Below, one piece after another: positions 43,701 through 53,598 of a DNA stretch of 64,000 nucleotides. The notes below the pieces were generated by a model that had not been told where the DNA came from, ran no database searches, and saw only the letters and a list, made by a program, of their open reading frames with translations. The position numbers were made by a program, and so were the translations under genes. The stretch spans positions 38,101 through 102,100 of the forward strand of contig NW_019775964.1 in NCBI RefSeq assembly GCF_001039355.2. The letters run 5' to 3'. The DNA comes from Lingula anatina (taxonomy: Eukaryota; Brachiopoda; Lingulata; Lingulida; Lingulidae). Position 1 is the stretch's first letter. Each line of letters begins with the position of its first letter.

Positions 43701-45942
43701 TCATGTGATCAGACCGTCGTGTTAAGATCGTCTTCTTCATCATGCAGAATCAGCACTGTTTTCAAAAAAGGCGCGATTGTTTCAGAACGAAGATATCCAA
43801 CTCTTTTATTGCTGTTCGCGTTTTAATGGAGATGCAGACACATAAAACGTTCAGTTTTATTGAAAAATAAACAAAGGCGATCGAGGCACTACCGCTAAGA
43901 ACGGTTGGTGAAAAAGTCATTATCTAAATTTCGACTGTACTTTAATCACGTTAAAATTATTGCCATCTCTTCATCCCATTAACATCATCACAAGCTTTAT
44001 TTGCTTATATTTCTTCTGTCCTTCGGACGACGTCTGGGAAGGATCGTGCGGTAGGGAGCGTAATCTACACTAAGGATGCATTAATTACCATAAAGATGAA
44101 ATGTGGTGACAACAATACATAAAGATGCCTTTTAAGGCATTTGAAATTTCGCCAAGTCACATTTTGTCTGAATAGGCCCTATCCTGCTTCTTATCTTTCT
44201 CGCTTCAGGCCTAAAAAATTGGACAATAACACCGCAAATAAATGTCGAAACTTTTGAAATGTCAAGAAAACAATGTCGGTCTAAATGCTTAGAGCAGGAG
44301 AAAATTGCTTCTTCTAGGGGAAAATTAGATTTGGTGCGAACATCCCAGATATGATACCTTTAAACTGCAATCCGACTTTCTCGGGACGGTCAAATCACGA
44401 ACACGCTGGCATCGGTCATACATTACCCAAGACAAGACCCATTAATATCCAATGATTTCAGAGAACTTATTTCTGACTAAATTCCAGGATATCGGAATGA
44501 GGAAGAGTCTATTTTATCAGAAATGCTGGTTCATTCTGAGCATTAACTCCAGTGTAACTTAATTCAAGCATATTTTGCTATATCCTTATAATTATTATAA
44601 AATGGTATGAACTGTAGCGTTTATGTGATCGTTTTAATGCGTGAGAGTAACAATGGCAACTTACGCGCTGAAGAACAAAGAGACGGGTGAACGAAGCTAT
44701 ATAATGTTCAGTGAGATAATATCATATAGAATAACAGTCAAGTCACGAGCCTCATCATATGCGGGCTTGAGGGGGAGACGTAATTGCTCTAACTGGATTC
44801 GTGCTAGTAGGTACAAATTGAGCAATAGCCCGGCTTGGCACGCTAGGTTATGATTCTCGGCTTTCTAACAAACATTTAAGAAGCGGAAATTTCTATTCAA
44901 AATGAAAGAGGAAATGAAAATGGTTTGCGAAATTCACCATCACTTTTCATTGCCGACAGACAACAAAAAAGGGTCAGGAATGTGGAGACGAGTTACAAAT
45001 TAACAGTTTCAATATTTATCAATTTCATTAGCATGGCGCAAAACAAGGCGATAAATACTTTGCCTTAGTCCTGCATATGCGTGGGGCATCATTAACATGG
45101 AAATCGTTTCCTGGAAGTGACGTCAGTGGGTCTAGAAGTAATGTCTGTTTGCATGTATCTTCACTCCAATGCGCACACGGTCGGAGCTATGGACGAAAGC
45201 ACATTCACGCATGCGCCGTGTTATGCAACTTTTGCAAAGATATGTGATATTTATGTGCTTTCTTTGAATTGCACTTCAAAGCTGCACGTATCATTACAAT
45301 AAAAATACTCAATAAAATAATGAAAGCAAAGAGATTTAAAAAATATATATATAATATAATATTAAAGAAAGAAAGAGAAAACGGGCCGATACGCACCTGG
45401 TTCTGAGTTGTTACAGTGGGAGTGATCAAAGCACGCTGACTGTTCTCACTGACGAGCACATCACTGTCTTTAATATCCTCCTTGTTCCTGAAACAAGAAA
45501 TGAAACGTTCGTGTTTAACAAAAGGTTTCCATGCAAGTCGTACTGAAGGGTGCGCCCGTGGCGCGCTGTTGTGTGTTTCCTCGGCATTGCCAGCCAACAC
45601 GACACCTCGAAGAACGTTCCCGCGCCGCTGCAGTAATTCCGAAAAACCTTCTTTGGAACTTGAGCACCCGTTTAAAATCGGGCTGGAACCATCCACGCTG
45701 CAGGGATTAGTGTAGCCTGACAAAATAACGGGCTTCAAGTCCATTGGGGAGGTCGTCTTTGGACGGCAATCCGCATCCTCGGCGTCCTTCCCGTTGGTCA
45801 GTGGTGGTAAAACGGACGTCAGATTGCGAAACGCCTCTATAACTGGACCTTGGTACCTAGCGCTGCTGGACGCCAAACTGACGTAACTTCCGGTCTGTAG
45901 GCCCACATTCTTGAAGCCAAGGTACACATTCTTTTCCGACAT
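15047..45942 (-). CDS. BCOR: BCOR/BCORL1-family corepressor (PRC1.1 subunit), 2,511 aa model
   Basis: Eleven coding exons on the minus strand: 45942-45397, 29351-24618, 22975-22828, 22395-22324, 21798-21392, 21013-20837 (or the copies 20328-19922 and 19549-19373), 18688-18522, 17929-17784, 17532-17452, 16886-16739 and 15956-15047. The exon lengths sum to 7,536 nt, and the phases close at every junction examined. The protein has two PLDLS motifs, a conserved linker ([12 protein letters not shown] and RAMMKF), ankyrin repeats at about 2012-2130 and a PUFD domain at about 2200-2300. BCOR proteins bind PCGF1 through PUFD in the variant Polycomb complex PRC1.1 and repress transcription. The join of the first two exons is phase-compatible but inferred. 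Two homopolymer frame breaks lie in the large exon. Confidence 0.9.
16181..16442. repeat. MITE-like family D copy (GTGTAACG...GAGAGTCC termini)
   Basis: It has imperfect inverted ends (ACTGAGAGTCC.CC and GGCGGACTCTCTG). Internal inverted blocks are built on GGCGTAAGTGGGTCAAAATCTAGG. It lies in the last BCOR intron. Relatives are at 46922-47094 and 47600-47740. Confidence 0.6.
16739..16886 (-). CDS. BCOR: BCOR exon: acidic linker before PUFD
   Basis: The exon encodes [18 protein letters not shown], then [10 protein letters not shown] and PCYNIV, in the same order as the acidic ankyrin-to-PUFD linker of vertebrate BCOR (SGYDVL, EFEFS, PCYNI). The donor is GG|GTACGT at 16738. This linker helps form the PCGF1 and KDM2B-SKP1 interface in the known family. 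Confidence 0.88.
16928..17026. repeat. (TG)n microsatellite
   Basis: Two TG tracts are separated by a GA/G-rich interruption, in a BCOR intron. Confidence 0.95.
17452..17532 (-). CDS. BCOR: BCOR exon: post-ankyrin segment
   Basis: An 81-nt exon between good AG and GTAAGT sites encodes [12 protein letters not shown] and [10 protein letters not shown]. It parallels the DYLNDLQG and WDFYGSS segment that follows the ankyrin repeats in vertebrate BCOR. Confidence 0.87.
17706..17766. repeat. (GT)n(GA)n microsatellite beside a splice donor
   Basis: A compound tract ends 17 bases from the low end of the ankyrin exon at 17784. On the transcribed strand it is a CT-rich run just downstream of the 5' splice site. 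Confidence 0.95.
17784..17929 (-). CDS. BCOR: BCOR exon: third ankyrin repeat
   Basis: The exon encodes [20 protein letters not shown] and [13 protein letters not shown]. This is nearly the same as the last ankyrin repeat of vertebrate BCOR, and it is the strongest single identity in the gene. Phase 2 in, phase 1 out. The donor is G|GTACAA. Confidence 0.93.
17960..18163. repeat. MITE-like family A copy
   Basis: It lies in the intron between two ankyrin exons. Arms carrying GATCCGCAGATCAAATATGG and its inverted counterpart lie inside GCGCATTCAG and TGAATGCAGC ends. Confidence 0.7.
18522..18688 (-). CDS. BCOR: BCOR exon: first and second ankyrin repeats
   Basis: A 167-nt exon encodes [29 protein letters not shown] and [15 protein letters not shown]. 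These match the BCOR ankyrin repeats position by position (VVLYCLE, NAGYCALHEAC, GADVNCSAQDG). Acceptor and donor are canonical. Confidence 0.93.
19370..20480 (-). repeat. Second copy of two BCOR exons, likely haplotype duplicate
   Basis: 19370-20480 repeats 20834-21950 with only a few substitutions and one 6-base indel. It contains the exons 20328-19922 and 19549-19373. Splicing both copies in series would put the 407-nt exon out of frame, ending at a stop, so only one copy can be used per transcript. The adjoining N gap makes an unmerged allele the simplest reading. Confidence 0.85.
20481..20833. other. Assembly gap, 353 Ns
   Basis: A run of N lies between the two near-identical exon blocks. 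On each side the sequence breaks at matching positions of the duplicated unit. Confidence 1.
20837..21013 (-). CDS. BCOR: BCOR exon: ankyrin cap (copy 1)
   Basis: A 177-nt phase 0-0 exon encodes [18 protein letters not shown] and, at its end, [20 protein letters not shown] with RMGYE. It corresponds to [23 protein letters not shown] in vertebrate BCOR, the start of the ankyrin domain. The donor falls after the E codon and joins DVVL. An identical-length copy is at 19373-19549. Confidence 0.9.
21392..21798 (-). CDS. BCOR: BCOR exon: charged, NLS-rich linker (copy 1)
   Basis: A 407-nt exon encodes [10 protein letters not shown], a long Glu/Arg/Lys-rich probable helix ([19 protein letters not shown]), an acidic stretch, a bipartite-type basic cluster ([12 protein letters not shown]) and a Tyr-rich acidic end. 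The acceptor is TTATCGCAG and the donor GAG|GTAAGA. The copy at 19922-20328 differs by one Lys/Glu substitution and silent or intronic changes. Confidence 0.85.
22324..22395 (-). CDS. BCOR: BCOR exon: short linker
   Basis: A 72-nt exon between CTTCCAG and GTGAGT encodes [19 protein letters not shown]. It is phase-compatible with both neighbours (phase 1 to phase 1). It is recognised from its splice sites and frame, not from homology. Confidence 0.75.
22828..22975 (-). CDS. BCOR: BCOR exon: conserved RAMMKF segment
   Basis: The exon opens with [15 protein letters not shown], matching RAMMRFSELEMKE of vertebrate BCOR, and continues into an Arg-rich segment. It joins the preceding exon in phase 0 after WLQ. 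Confidence 0.88.
23668..24462. repeat. Cluster of three MITE-like family B copies
   Basis: Three related elements lie in one BCOR intron at 23668-23832, 23859-24056 and 24208-24462. They share inverted ends (G.(G/A)(C/T)TCAGAT), a TCGATC block near each end, TTAATTACCCCCTAGC-like centres and CTGTCAGACA(T)TTAAGC motifs. Further members are at 35658-35888, 50039-50296 and 53385-53598. Confidence 0.7.
24618..29351 (-). CDS. BCOR: BCOR giant disordered exon with two PLDLS motifs
   Basis: A 4,734-nt exon (acceptor TTATTACAG, donor CAG|GTAAAT) encodes about 1,578 residues of low-complexity Ser/Thr/Pro/Gln-rich sequence, comparable to the large disordered exon of vertebrate BCOR. Near its start are two CtBP-type PLDLS motifs (29135-29121 and 29063-29049), a basic KTRKRS and an acidic-flanked VIFL. 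Its end, [20 protein letters not shown] then LDREARWLQ, matches the conserved BCOR block IANSAGYVGDR. The reading frame is interrupted at 28413-28417 and restored at 28043-28047, both in homopolymers, with net zero shift. Confidence 0.88.
31346..31391. repeat. (CA)n-poly(A) tract
   Basis: A short CA repeat runs into about 34 consecutive As. Confidence 0.95.
34155..34198. repeat. Two-copy 23-bp tandem repeat
   Basis: The 21-base block AGCACCGTGCATTTGCG... occurs at 34155 and again at 34178. Confidence 0.85.
34430..34616. repeat. MITE-like family C copy
   Basis: Ends carry GGTAGTCCTAGGAATGG and an inverted CCATTTCTGTCACACCG. Internal (A/T)GGGTCCCAT and ATGGGACGAA blocks also face each other. 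Confidence 0.65.
34700..34742. repeat. (ATT)n microsatellite
   Basis: About 14 tandem ATT units. Confidence 0.95.
35658..35888. repeat. MITE-like family B copy
   Basis: It has inverted arms ATCGTACTAGAAGGATCGAT and TCGATCCTTCTTGTACGA, with the family's GACAGACATTTAAGC and TTAATTACCTCCCTAGC centre. Confidence 0.7.
36220..37210. repeat. Degenerate minisatellite with six regular 33-bp units
   Basis: A roughly 1 kb stretch is built from ACTGACACTGGCAT-like words. Within it, 36886-37083 is exactly six consecutive 33-bp units starting CACTGGCATGTAGT, with a few substitutions each and no indels. There are no spacers, so it is not a CRISPR array. Confidence 0.85.
39702..39882. repeat. MITE-like family A copy (best preserved)
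   Basis: The inverted arms GCTAACAGATCCGCGGATCA and TGATCCGCGGATCTGTTAG are nearly perfect, inside CATTCAG and CTGAATG ends. Confidence 0.8.
40312..40410. repeat. Diverged interspersed repeat, partner at 52918-53010
   Basis: Both places carry TGACGC(G/A)CA, then GCCCCAT.ATTTT, GTTTTA.ACTA and ACCCT in the same order and spacing. Confidence 0.5.
41637..41720. repeat. Half copy of MITE-like family A
   Basis: It begins CGCATTCAGAGCAGATAATC and contains GATCAAATATGG. The opposite arm is missing. Confidence 0.5.
45397..45942 (-). CDS. BCOR: Probable N-terminal exon of the BCOR-family gene
   Basis: The ATG at 45942 is followed by 182 codons to a canonical donor (CAG|GTGCGT). A stop lies in frame 15 bases upstream. 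The exon ends in phase 0 and the next coding exon found on this strand (29351) begins in phase 0, so joining them keeps the frame. The sequence ([14 protein letters not shown]...) is Ser-rich without a recognised domain, and similarity to the vertebrate BCOR N-terminus is not clear. An internal acceptor-like TTGTTTCAG at about 45487 could mark a second exon. It could instead belong to a separate short gene. Confidence 0.6.
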
Positions 45943-46921
45943 TGTGTTCCTTATTTAATATTTCATTTGACAACTGCCGCCATTCATATGTCGAATTTAT
46001 GAAGCAATGCCGTTTGTTATTCAGCGAACTTTTCGCACGCAACCAAGCTCAACTCTCCGTACTGGCTGCTAGATCCGTTTTGCTTTCACGATATAATGCA
46101 AGGTTCATTTACGTTATATACATATACATCCAGCATAGATAATTGTCACATATCGAGGGACGAGTTCCACCGCAATCTGTCCCGACACGATGAATGAAAT
46201 TGAAAAAAAACTCGTTCTCGGTAGCCAGTCAGTTCTACGCGAGCCGAGCTCTTAATGCGTGCGCGGTTCTCTATGCTTTCCTCGTATCGATCTCTTTTTC
46301 CCGCAGCTTTTCGCACGAATTAAGCACTCAAACAACACCCTAGTAAAGCGCCGTTCTCTAATGATATTTTCCAAGAAACGATTCCCGGCTATTGATAATA
46401 AAGTCACGAGTTTCAGCTTGCGGCAAATCATGCGAACGGTTCACTGCCGGTTTTCTGTACTATCGACGTGATATACGATCTAATACAGCAGAGAATATGC
46501 CTGATAACTTTTTAGTTATGTGTCAAGTTACGCGTACACATTGTATGGAATGCAGCATTCCGACAGGAAATCTTGTATTTGTATCAAAAGTAGGAACGTT
46601 CTTAGAAAAACATACATGTACAGAGATTTGAACGAATGACAGACTCGGCCTACGAATCAGGACACGTCAATTCACGGGTCAGTATGACTCCCCGGTCAGA
46701 GTCAACGATTACACTAATCTTACATCAGTTTATTATTATCATTTTTATTATTTACTGTTATTTAATCAGGCGATCGCCCAGAATGTAAATAATAAAAGCA
46801 TACGGTAAGGGAAGTGGAGTGTGAGGGCACACTGCATACCTTTAAAAGGACTAAGCAGAGAAAATTCAGTTTAAAAGGTTTCAAACGCCTGCAAGTTTAC
46901 ATAATAGCTTCCTTTAATTAA

Positions 46922-47094
46922 CCGGTGTAACGTGACAGAGAGTCCCCCATGATAGAGAGTCTGCTTCCCATTCATTTGTACAGGTAAGCCTCGCCCTACA
47001 TTTTGATCCACTAAGGTCAGGCTAACCCTAACCATTATAACTATTGGAGGGTGGAATTTCTGTTGCTAGGACCCTCAGTTTCGTTACACCGGGA
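46922..47094. repeat. MITE-like family D copy
   Basis: Ends CCGGTGTAACG and CGTTACACCGGGA are inverted. The internal GTAAGCCTCGCCCTA and TTTTGATCCACT blocks are shared with 16181-16442. Confidence 0.65.
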
Positions 47095-47599
47095 CGGAGT
47101 TAATAAGGAAAGTACACTGCTCGGTGTGAAAAGAGACTCAGAACGGTAGCGGCTGTCAAGATCCTGATTAGGGCCTCCCGATAAATTAAACCATAAACCA
47201 CGGAGCCTTATAAAGCTGTTGCGGAAAATGTAATTACTTTTCTACTAACAAGGAAGTGACGAGACTCCGTGATTGGGCTATCCGTTTATCAGGATTCCAT
47301 TCTGCCGCATGAATGGGTCGACCTTTAGCACACACGTAAGTCATGTTTTTTTTCCAATTCCCATGGCACATATAATAACAAATATAAAACGGGGAAGGCA
47401 ACCCTCTTGATTATACACCGATTTAATCACGCTTACAACAGACATACATATAAAGTATGCATATATATCAGAATAAGCATATGAGCTAATTTTTATCAAA
47501 CAAGTGTCAACCGTTAACGCCGCATCAGAATAAAAGTAATAGTCTTAAAAAAACAAGAAAACCATTTTTTCATGTTTGTATCAAGCACTTAACTGGGCT

Positions 47600-47740
47600 C
47601 GTGTAACAGAGAATCCATCTTCCATTAGATTCACACTGGTTAAGGTAAGCCTGACGTAAGTGGATGGAAATCTAGGACGTGGTTTACCTGTACAAATCGG
47701 TGCAAACCGGATTATGCATCAGGGAGGACGTTGGGTCACA
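47600..47740. repeat. MITE-like family D copy, partial
   Basis: It shares GTGTAACAGAGAATCCA, GTAAGCCTGACGTAAGTGGAT and ATCTAGGACG with the other family D copies. The right end is unclear. Confidence 0.5.
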
Positions 47741-50038
47741 GTCGATCCTGGGGCGCATATCTTGTATAATACGCATATCCGGTCACACTAGGACGATAAC
47801 GGACCGACATTTTCACCGCAACGCGCTATTAGGCAACCGTTATAGATGGACTACGGAGATGAATCAAACACGACGGTTTTCTGTAGAACGCTATCCTATG
47901 TAGATAACAACGCTATACGTATACTGGCCTGATTAATATCGATCTGCTCGCCCCAAATCATGATAAATGATAAAAATTACGGACGAAAAAAATCTATGAC
48001 AAGGAAATAATACTAGTAGATGTTAGGTAGAGTCTTTAAGTTAACTCTCAAGTATCGCATACATTTAAAAAGTTCTATTCAAAAGGGGAATGCTTTCCAC
48101 ATTAAATCAACTTTATTTTAAGTCGAAGAGGGCGAAATGATGCAGTGAAATGCCTAACGAAGACGGACTCGGTCAACTTTATTCCATTCACTCATTCGTT
48201 CGTTTAAACATACCAAGATCGGATAAAAAATATCAAAAGGTGTTCATACCCTGCTTAGAACGATGTCTGAACGTCGTCCGGAATGAATTTATCAACTGAT
48301 TCTTCTTTCCAATATGTGTAATGCCGTGTTTTAAAAAACAAAGAAAATTTAGGACATCTTTCAAAAGGTTAATTATGTCAACAATAACTATATGCCTTGT
48401 AGTTTTCAGATTTTAATGTCACAGAGAAACCGCATTCAGCATCTCAGATATTTCAAAATTTAAAGGGGTCATCTGGAGACGCCAGTTTGCCCAATTTTCG
48501 GTCTGAAGTAAGCTTAGTTTGAACCGTTCTTTCTACGTCGTCTCCATTTATAAAGTGTAATGAAATTCAGCTTTAACAGCGAATGGTTTTGCGTCAATCG
48601 ACGGATATCCTGTTTCACCACACACAGCAGCTAAATCACGAAAAACTAACAAAACCGCAGCTTGCATAGAACAACACACGTTCTGGACTGACAAAAAAAG
48701 CCTTTTAAATGAATACCTGTCGCCCACGAGCCGACGGCATTCTGTCTATCGAATAGGATTCAAATCGCAGGTTCATTTCGACACACTGTCTCAACTTTAG
48801 GCCGACTGAATTGTTTCGTAAATGAATTCAAGCAACCTCACGACCACTAAGACAGATTTTTTAAGTGGCTAGGCTCTAGACAAAAAAAATAGTCAATGAT
48901 AATAGTATTTCATAACTGATAAATCTAGTAGCAAGCATTTGATACATTTTCTATATAAAGGCTACGCGTTTCCATCTCCTTGTCATCTAACAAGGGAATT
49001 TACTCAAAACGAGGACACGAAATCATGTCACATCATACCGAAAAACGAGCAATACGTGTTGTCTACCGCCATCTTGGATATGGCCTTTATACTGAAAATT
49101 TATGTGTTGCTCCACGTCTAATATTGTTTGTAAAGAGCTATCTGCATATTTCTCTTAAAAGTAAATGGCCAAACCGTTCCTAAATAAAAAAAGTACATGG
49201 TCATGGTCATCATTCAATTGTTAAAGGGCCTTTGTATACATCCAGAGATCCGGATGGAAGCTGGCCAAATAGTTTGTATAATAAAACGCTGGGATTGTAT
49301 TAAGTAATTTCACGTTGGGGTACTTAATTCGTGGCTGGAGTCGATAATCTGTGCATTTGTGCTCCCGAATCAAAGGCTCTTATTAGCAAACGGCAATTAT
49401 CGTTAATAAATTAATGAATGGATTAATTAACCTAACAGCAGGAAGCGAATTTGTTGCGAACTTGTGAAAGGTGGTAAAGCCCCCCCCCCCCCCCCCCCAA
49501 GGCGTAATAATGTGTTAGAACCCCCCAAGGTTACCGTGTATAACGCATGGCTCAAGTATACCGCTCTATGCGAAAAAACTAAATATTCAATCGTTTCTGA
49601 TAATGATATCAGTCAACAGATTGACGTCAATACTGGTAATAGCTCATTTATGAGCATTATCGTTTAATGGACCATCCAAGGATAACACTTGGTATTATTA
49701 CTATCAATACTGTGCACTGTGAAGGGTACTTATGTTACTGATGCGACAGAGTAACTGACAACAAGTATAATATGGGGGACGAATATAACATTGATGTGCA
49801 CCATGTAGATGAGATATGCACGTGAACTGAATGGCCTATACTTCCGTAATGGCAGAATGTTTTCACCTGTTTCAGGTGGCAGAGACACGGCTTCTCGAGA
49901 GATAATACCGTGTAAGTAACAGAGGACAGACAAACACCATAATGATGTGCCGGGCAGATATATAGAATGTGCACGCAAAATAAATAAATAAATTAATAAA
50001 TAAATAAATAAATAAATAAATAAATGTCAGTGTCATGA

Positions 50039-50296
50039 GGAGCGTTCAGATAAACTCACTGTGCTAGCTGGATCGATCCAACTCTGAGGGAGATTTTCCC
50101 TGCAATCACTGTTCACGTCTTAAATGTCTGAACTGCTAGGAGGTAATTAAGCCGAGCTCACTAGAAAGTTAATTACCCCCTAGCTAATCAAGGAGGCGTG
50201 TCAGACAATTAAGTTTATTACAGTTAATGCAATTTAGCGAGACCCCCCCCCCCCCGACCAAGCTGATACGATGTTTTAGATCTGAACGCGGCCTGA
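50039..50296. repeat. MITE-like family B copy
   Basis: GCGTTCAGAT opens it and ATCTGAACGC closes it. The centre carries GTTAATTACCCCCTAGC and GTGTCAGACAATTAAG. Confidence 0.75.
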
Positions 50297-50804
50297 GGTA
50301 TATTTTTCTTCACCAACAAAAACATCTCGTCTGTCAGTGCAGCGTGTTATATGAGGATGTATGGGTCGATAAATGGGATAGCACACGGCCTCTTAGTACA
50401 TGTATCTGATGAGAATTTAACTGACTTGCGGAGTCGAAAAATACATCACATTCACCTCGAGATAATGAGCAGTTTTCGTGTCGGCGACACGGCTACGTTT
50501 AATCAAACACATCTAGCATCACCATTATCCTGCTAAAATAATACGGGTGATCCTGTTAAAGTTGTTGTTGTTAGTAAGTCAAGGTTCCAGGTCAACCTCG
50601 TCACACGACAATTGTTCACACCGTCTTTTCAGATCTAAATCTCTCGTTTTCGGCGATCCATTCTCTTACACAAATAACGTGTTACACCATGATTATAATC
50701 AATAGCATTCAAGATTACCTGAACATAATTACGTTAGCGGTTAGTGATCAAATACGCTGTCCCACTACAGATCTATGACGACCGCAAACCATTATCTAAC
50801 AATG

Positions 50805-50827
50805 TGACGTCACATTAAGTGACGTCA
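50805..50827. promoter_or_regulatory. Two consensus CRE sites (TGACGTCA), 15 bp apart
   Basis: TGACGTCA occurs at 50805-50812 and 50820-50827. The first sits in a 16-base palindrome, AATGTGACGTCACATT. CREB/ATF factors bind this palindrome. Any role here is unproven. Confidence 0.45.
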
Positions 50828-53384
50828 TAACATCTACAAATACAACACTAATCGTTTAGGAATCAGAAGCTGCTTGGTATTAGTTATAATGTAAGAAAAT
50901 ATCCGCTTTTCGTTACAGATGGTTTAATCGATATCGGCGGTGAACAAACGCTGTAATGTTAGCAGTTGAATAGATGGTTGAATACATTCACGCGTTATTG
51001 AACTGGTCATTGTCAGACGTTCCAGAGACCTGATAAAATGGTACAATTTCACACGACAGAATATAAAGTATGATTTTGAAAAAGAGGGGAGAACGATGTT
51101 TTTCTATTTCGCTATGTTGAATTACTCGTTATTCTGCCTAAGGAGACATAATTGGATATATATTGTATGCATTAAGTAACGTTATTGGTTTAATCAATAC
51201 TATGCCAGTGCACTGTTTTTAATCTAGAACCATCCATTCCCAAGCAACACTTTAAAATATATATGAATAATAAATGTTACACTGTTTAAATAAAAAGCAC
51301 TAGGACTGTATTATGAGACCCTTTGTTGAACACTGTACCAAAAAATAAAAACTTTCTTCATTTATGCCCAATAAGTGATATCAGAAGAAAACGCAGTCTA
51401 ATTTCTATGCACATTAAACTCGTCCGTGTCCCAAGCGGTGGGGTCATTTGCTTTTACTGCTAACAGTACGCCAGGGAGACTAACTGTCTTTGAAACTGTT
51501 ATGAAATGGTATTTTCTATGTCGACATCTCTGCAAAGTTACTTATCTTTCCTAATTTAGACCTTAAAAAAGTGTGACGTCAGCTACGGAATCGCCCGACG
51601 TTGGCCGATTGGTGTGAACCTATAATTTAACACTTAACCCTCACAGGAAGACCACATACATGTACGTTTAGGAGTGCATAAAGCTACATAACCACTCAAG
51701 ACACTCCATTGTGAAATTCATATGTCTCCAGACTTACTAAAATTAAAAGGAAAGTTCATAAACGTTTTCTCTGGCTTTTTCTTTTTTGAGTGATCAATTG
51801 GTGAAAACTATTGAATACAGGACGCCTACCTAGCACGGTACTGTACAATCTAGTCAACATACCGTTGTAATTTATGCGTTTCCATACAACGGAAACGGCC
51901 TTCTTAACTTCGTACACAAATGCTGCCTTGTGTGGAGCCAACGCACCAAGGAGCTATCTAGATCCTCCGGTAATGGCACACCTGTCTCAAAACGTGGAAA
52001 CAGTTCCATGCTATGTCATACATGCAAATTATATTCCTTTCAGATTGCTCAAACTGAAATGACAAAGTAGCAATCAAAGGAGTCAAAAAGTTTTCCACAC
52101 CCTTGCCAGTATGACAGGTTTGCACAAAGAATTGGCGTAACTGGAGAATCGAAGTGAAAGAAACCCGCAACGCAAACAAGCCACCTTCTACCTACCTACC
52201 TATCCGAGTCATAAGAACGCTCTTGACGTCACGGATGCAGTAAGGAGACGTGACTTTCTAACGGCAAGGAATATCCTACCGCAGCAATGAAGGTGTCGTT
52301 TTCCAAACACCGGCGTCCCGATCCATCACATTTACATAGTCTGACTCTAACAACATACCGGACACATTAGAAGCGATAATTCATAAGTTGAGTGAAAATA
52401 TTTACCAAAAAAGCACGTCGTTAAGGGGTGCTTTTGCGCAGTGTTCCGTATAATCAGCAAAAGTACATTTGGTATATAACTGAACCTCTAGGGTATGTAT
52501 ATGTACCCTATAATGTTTATGATTCCTATATGCCTTAAACCACGACGGCGTGTCGCTGTTTGTAGACTTGTCACATTTTGTTCGCTGACACGACAATGCA
52601 TTTATGCACTAGGTCATTCACGACTAATGTATTTTACCGTCTCTTTTGGAAGATTGCCAAGCCATACGTGGTGTTAGCATTAGGAGCATACATAATGAAA
52701 AACGAGCCACTGCGAGTTCACGTAGTTGACATTCTCCGAGTTGGAAATTGCCATAGGATGGTACTAAGGCGTGGCTTAAACGTCTCTCGTGTCTGCACAA
52801 AAATACTGTTTAACGCAGGTTTAACATTCGCCTCACAACCTCAGGCGATTAAGAAGCGAAAGTCAAATGTCTGAGGCAGGGCATACCATAAAAAATGCGA
52901 ACATCTGAGTCGCATCAGTGACGCACATATAATGTGTAATATGTGCATAATTGTGACTGCCCCATTATTTTCCGTTTTACACTAAAGAACCCTCTAATGT
53001 GAAATCAAAAGTAATTCAGATGTAATATTAAACAGCAATATAAGTATTAAATGGGCTCGTCACTGACGCGAATCAAATGCTCTCTCTCTCTCTCCTTCTC
53101 TCTCTCTCTCGTGGGGGAGGGGTGATTCAGGAAATTATTTAGCGCATATTAACGACCGTTTCACCTCATCCGTCAGCATCAGCCACGTAGGACGGGCTTG
53201 TCTTGACTCAGATATTCAAAGTACATGTGACCAGTTGTCAGGTGAATGACTCATTTAATGCGTTCCTTACACGACCATCTTCGAGATGTTTAACAAAATG
53301 CACAAGGTGTTTTGCCCGTGGCAATCGATGTGGCAAATAATACCTATAACATACTAATTGCCACAATAATACGTAAAACATAGG

Positions 53385-53598
53385 GACCATTCCCACAGAT
53401 ATTTGGATCGATCTATCTCCCTGGGGAGTCTCACGAAAATGCTATCAACTTAACCGGCTTAACTGTCTGTCACGCCTAGTAAAGCTGTTAGGGGGTAATT
53501 ATCTTTGCCCCCTAGCTGATTTGGATAGCAATTTAGTGAGACTCCCCAGGAAGTTAGACCGATCCAGATGGATCGATCTAGGCATGGGATCCCAGTCA
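53385..53598. repeat. MITE-like family B copy
   Basis: It has inverted arms TGGGGAGTCTCAC and GTGAGACTCCCCA with flanking GGATCGATCTA blocks, and the TAGGGGGTAATTA centre. Confidence 0.7.

Larger units (their letters stand above)
29352..45396 (-). other. Large BCOR intron (16 kb), mostly non-coding
   Basis: No exon with convincing coding content was found. The intron holds a CA/poly-A tract (31346-31391), CATA repeats (about 32030-32060), a 23-bp doublet (34155-34198), family C (34430-34616), an (ATT)n tract, family B (35658-35888), a 33-bp minisatellite and family A copies (39702-39882, 41637-41720). A 161-codon open frame at 33073-33558 has no recognisable domain. Unseen 5' UTR exons or an alternative promoter near 31.3-31.5 kb are possible. 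Confidence 0.6.

Noticed and set aside
45205-45396. Hydrophobic C-terminal extension of the N-terminal exon that looks like a transmembrane segment
   Set aside because: It begins exactly after a canonical donor (CAG|GTGCGT) and is A/T-rich. It is intron read-through, not a membrane domain.
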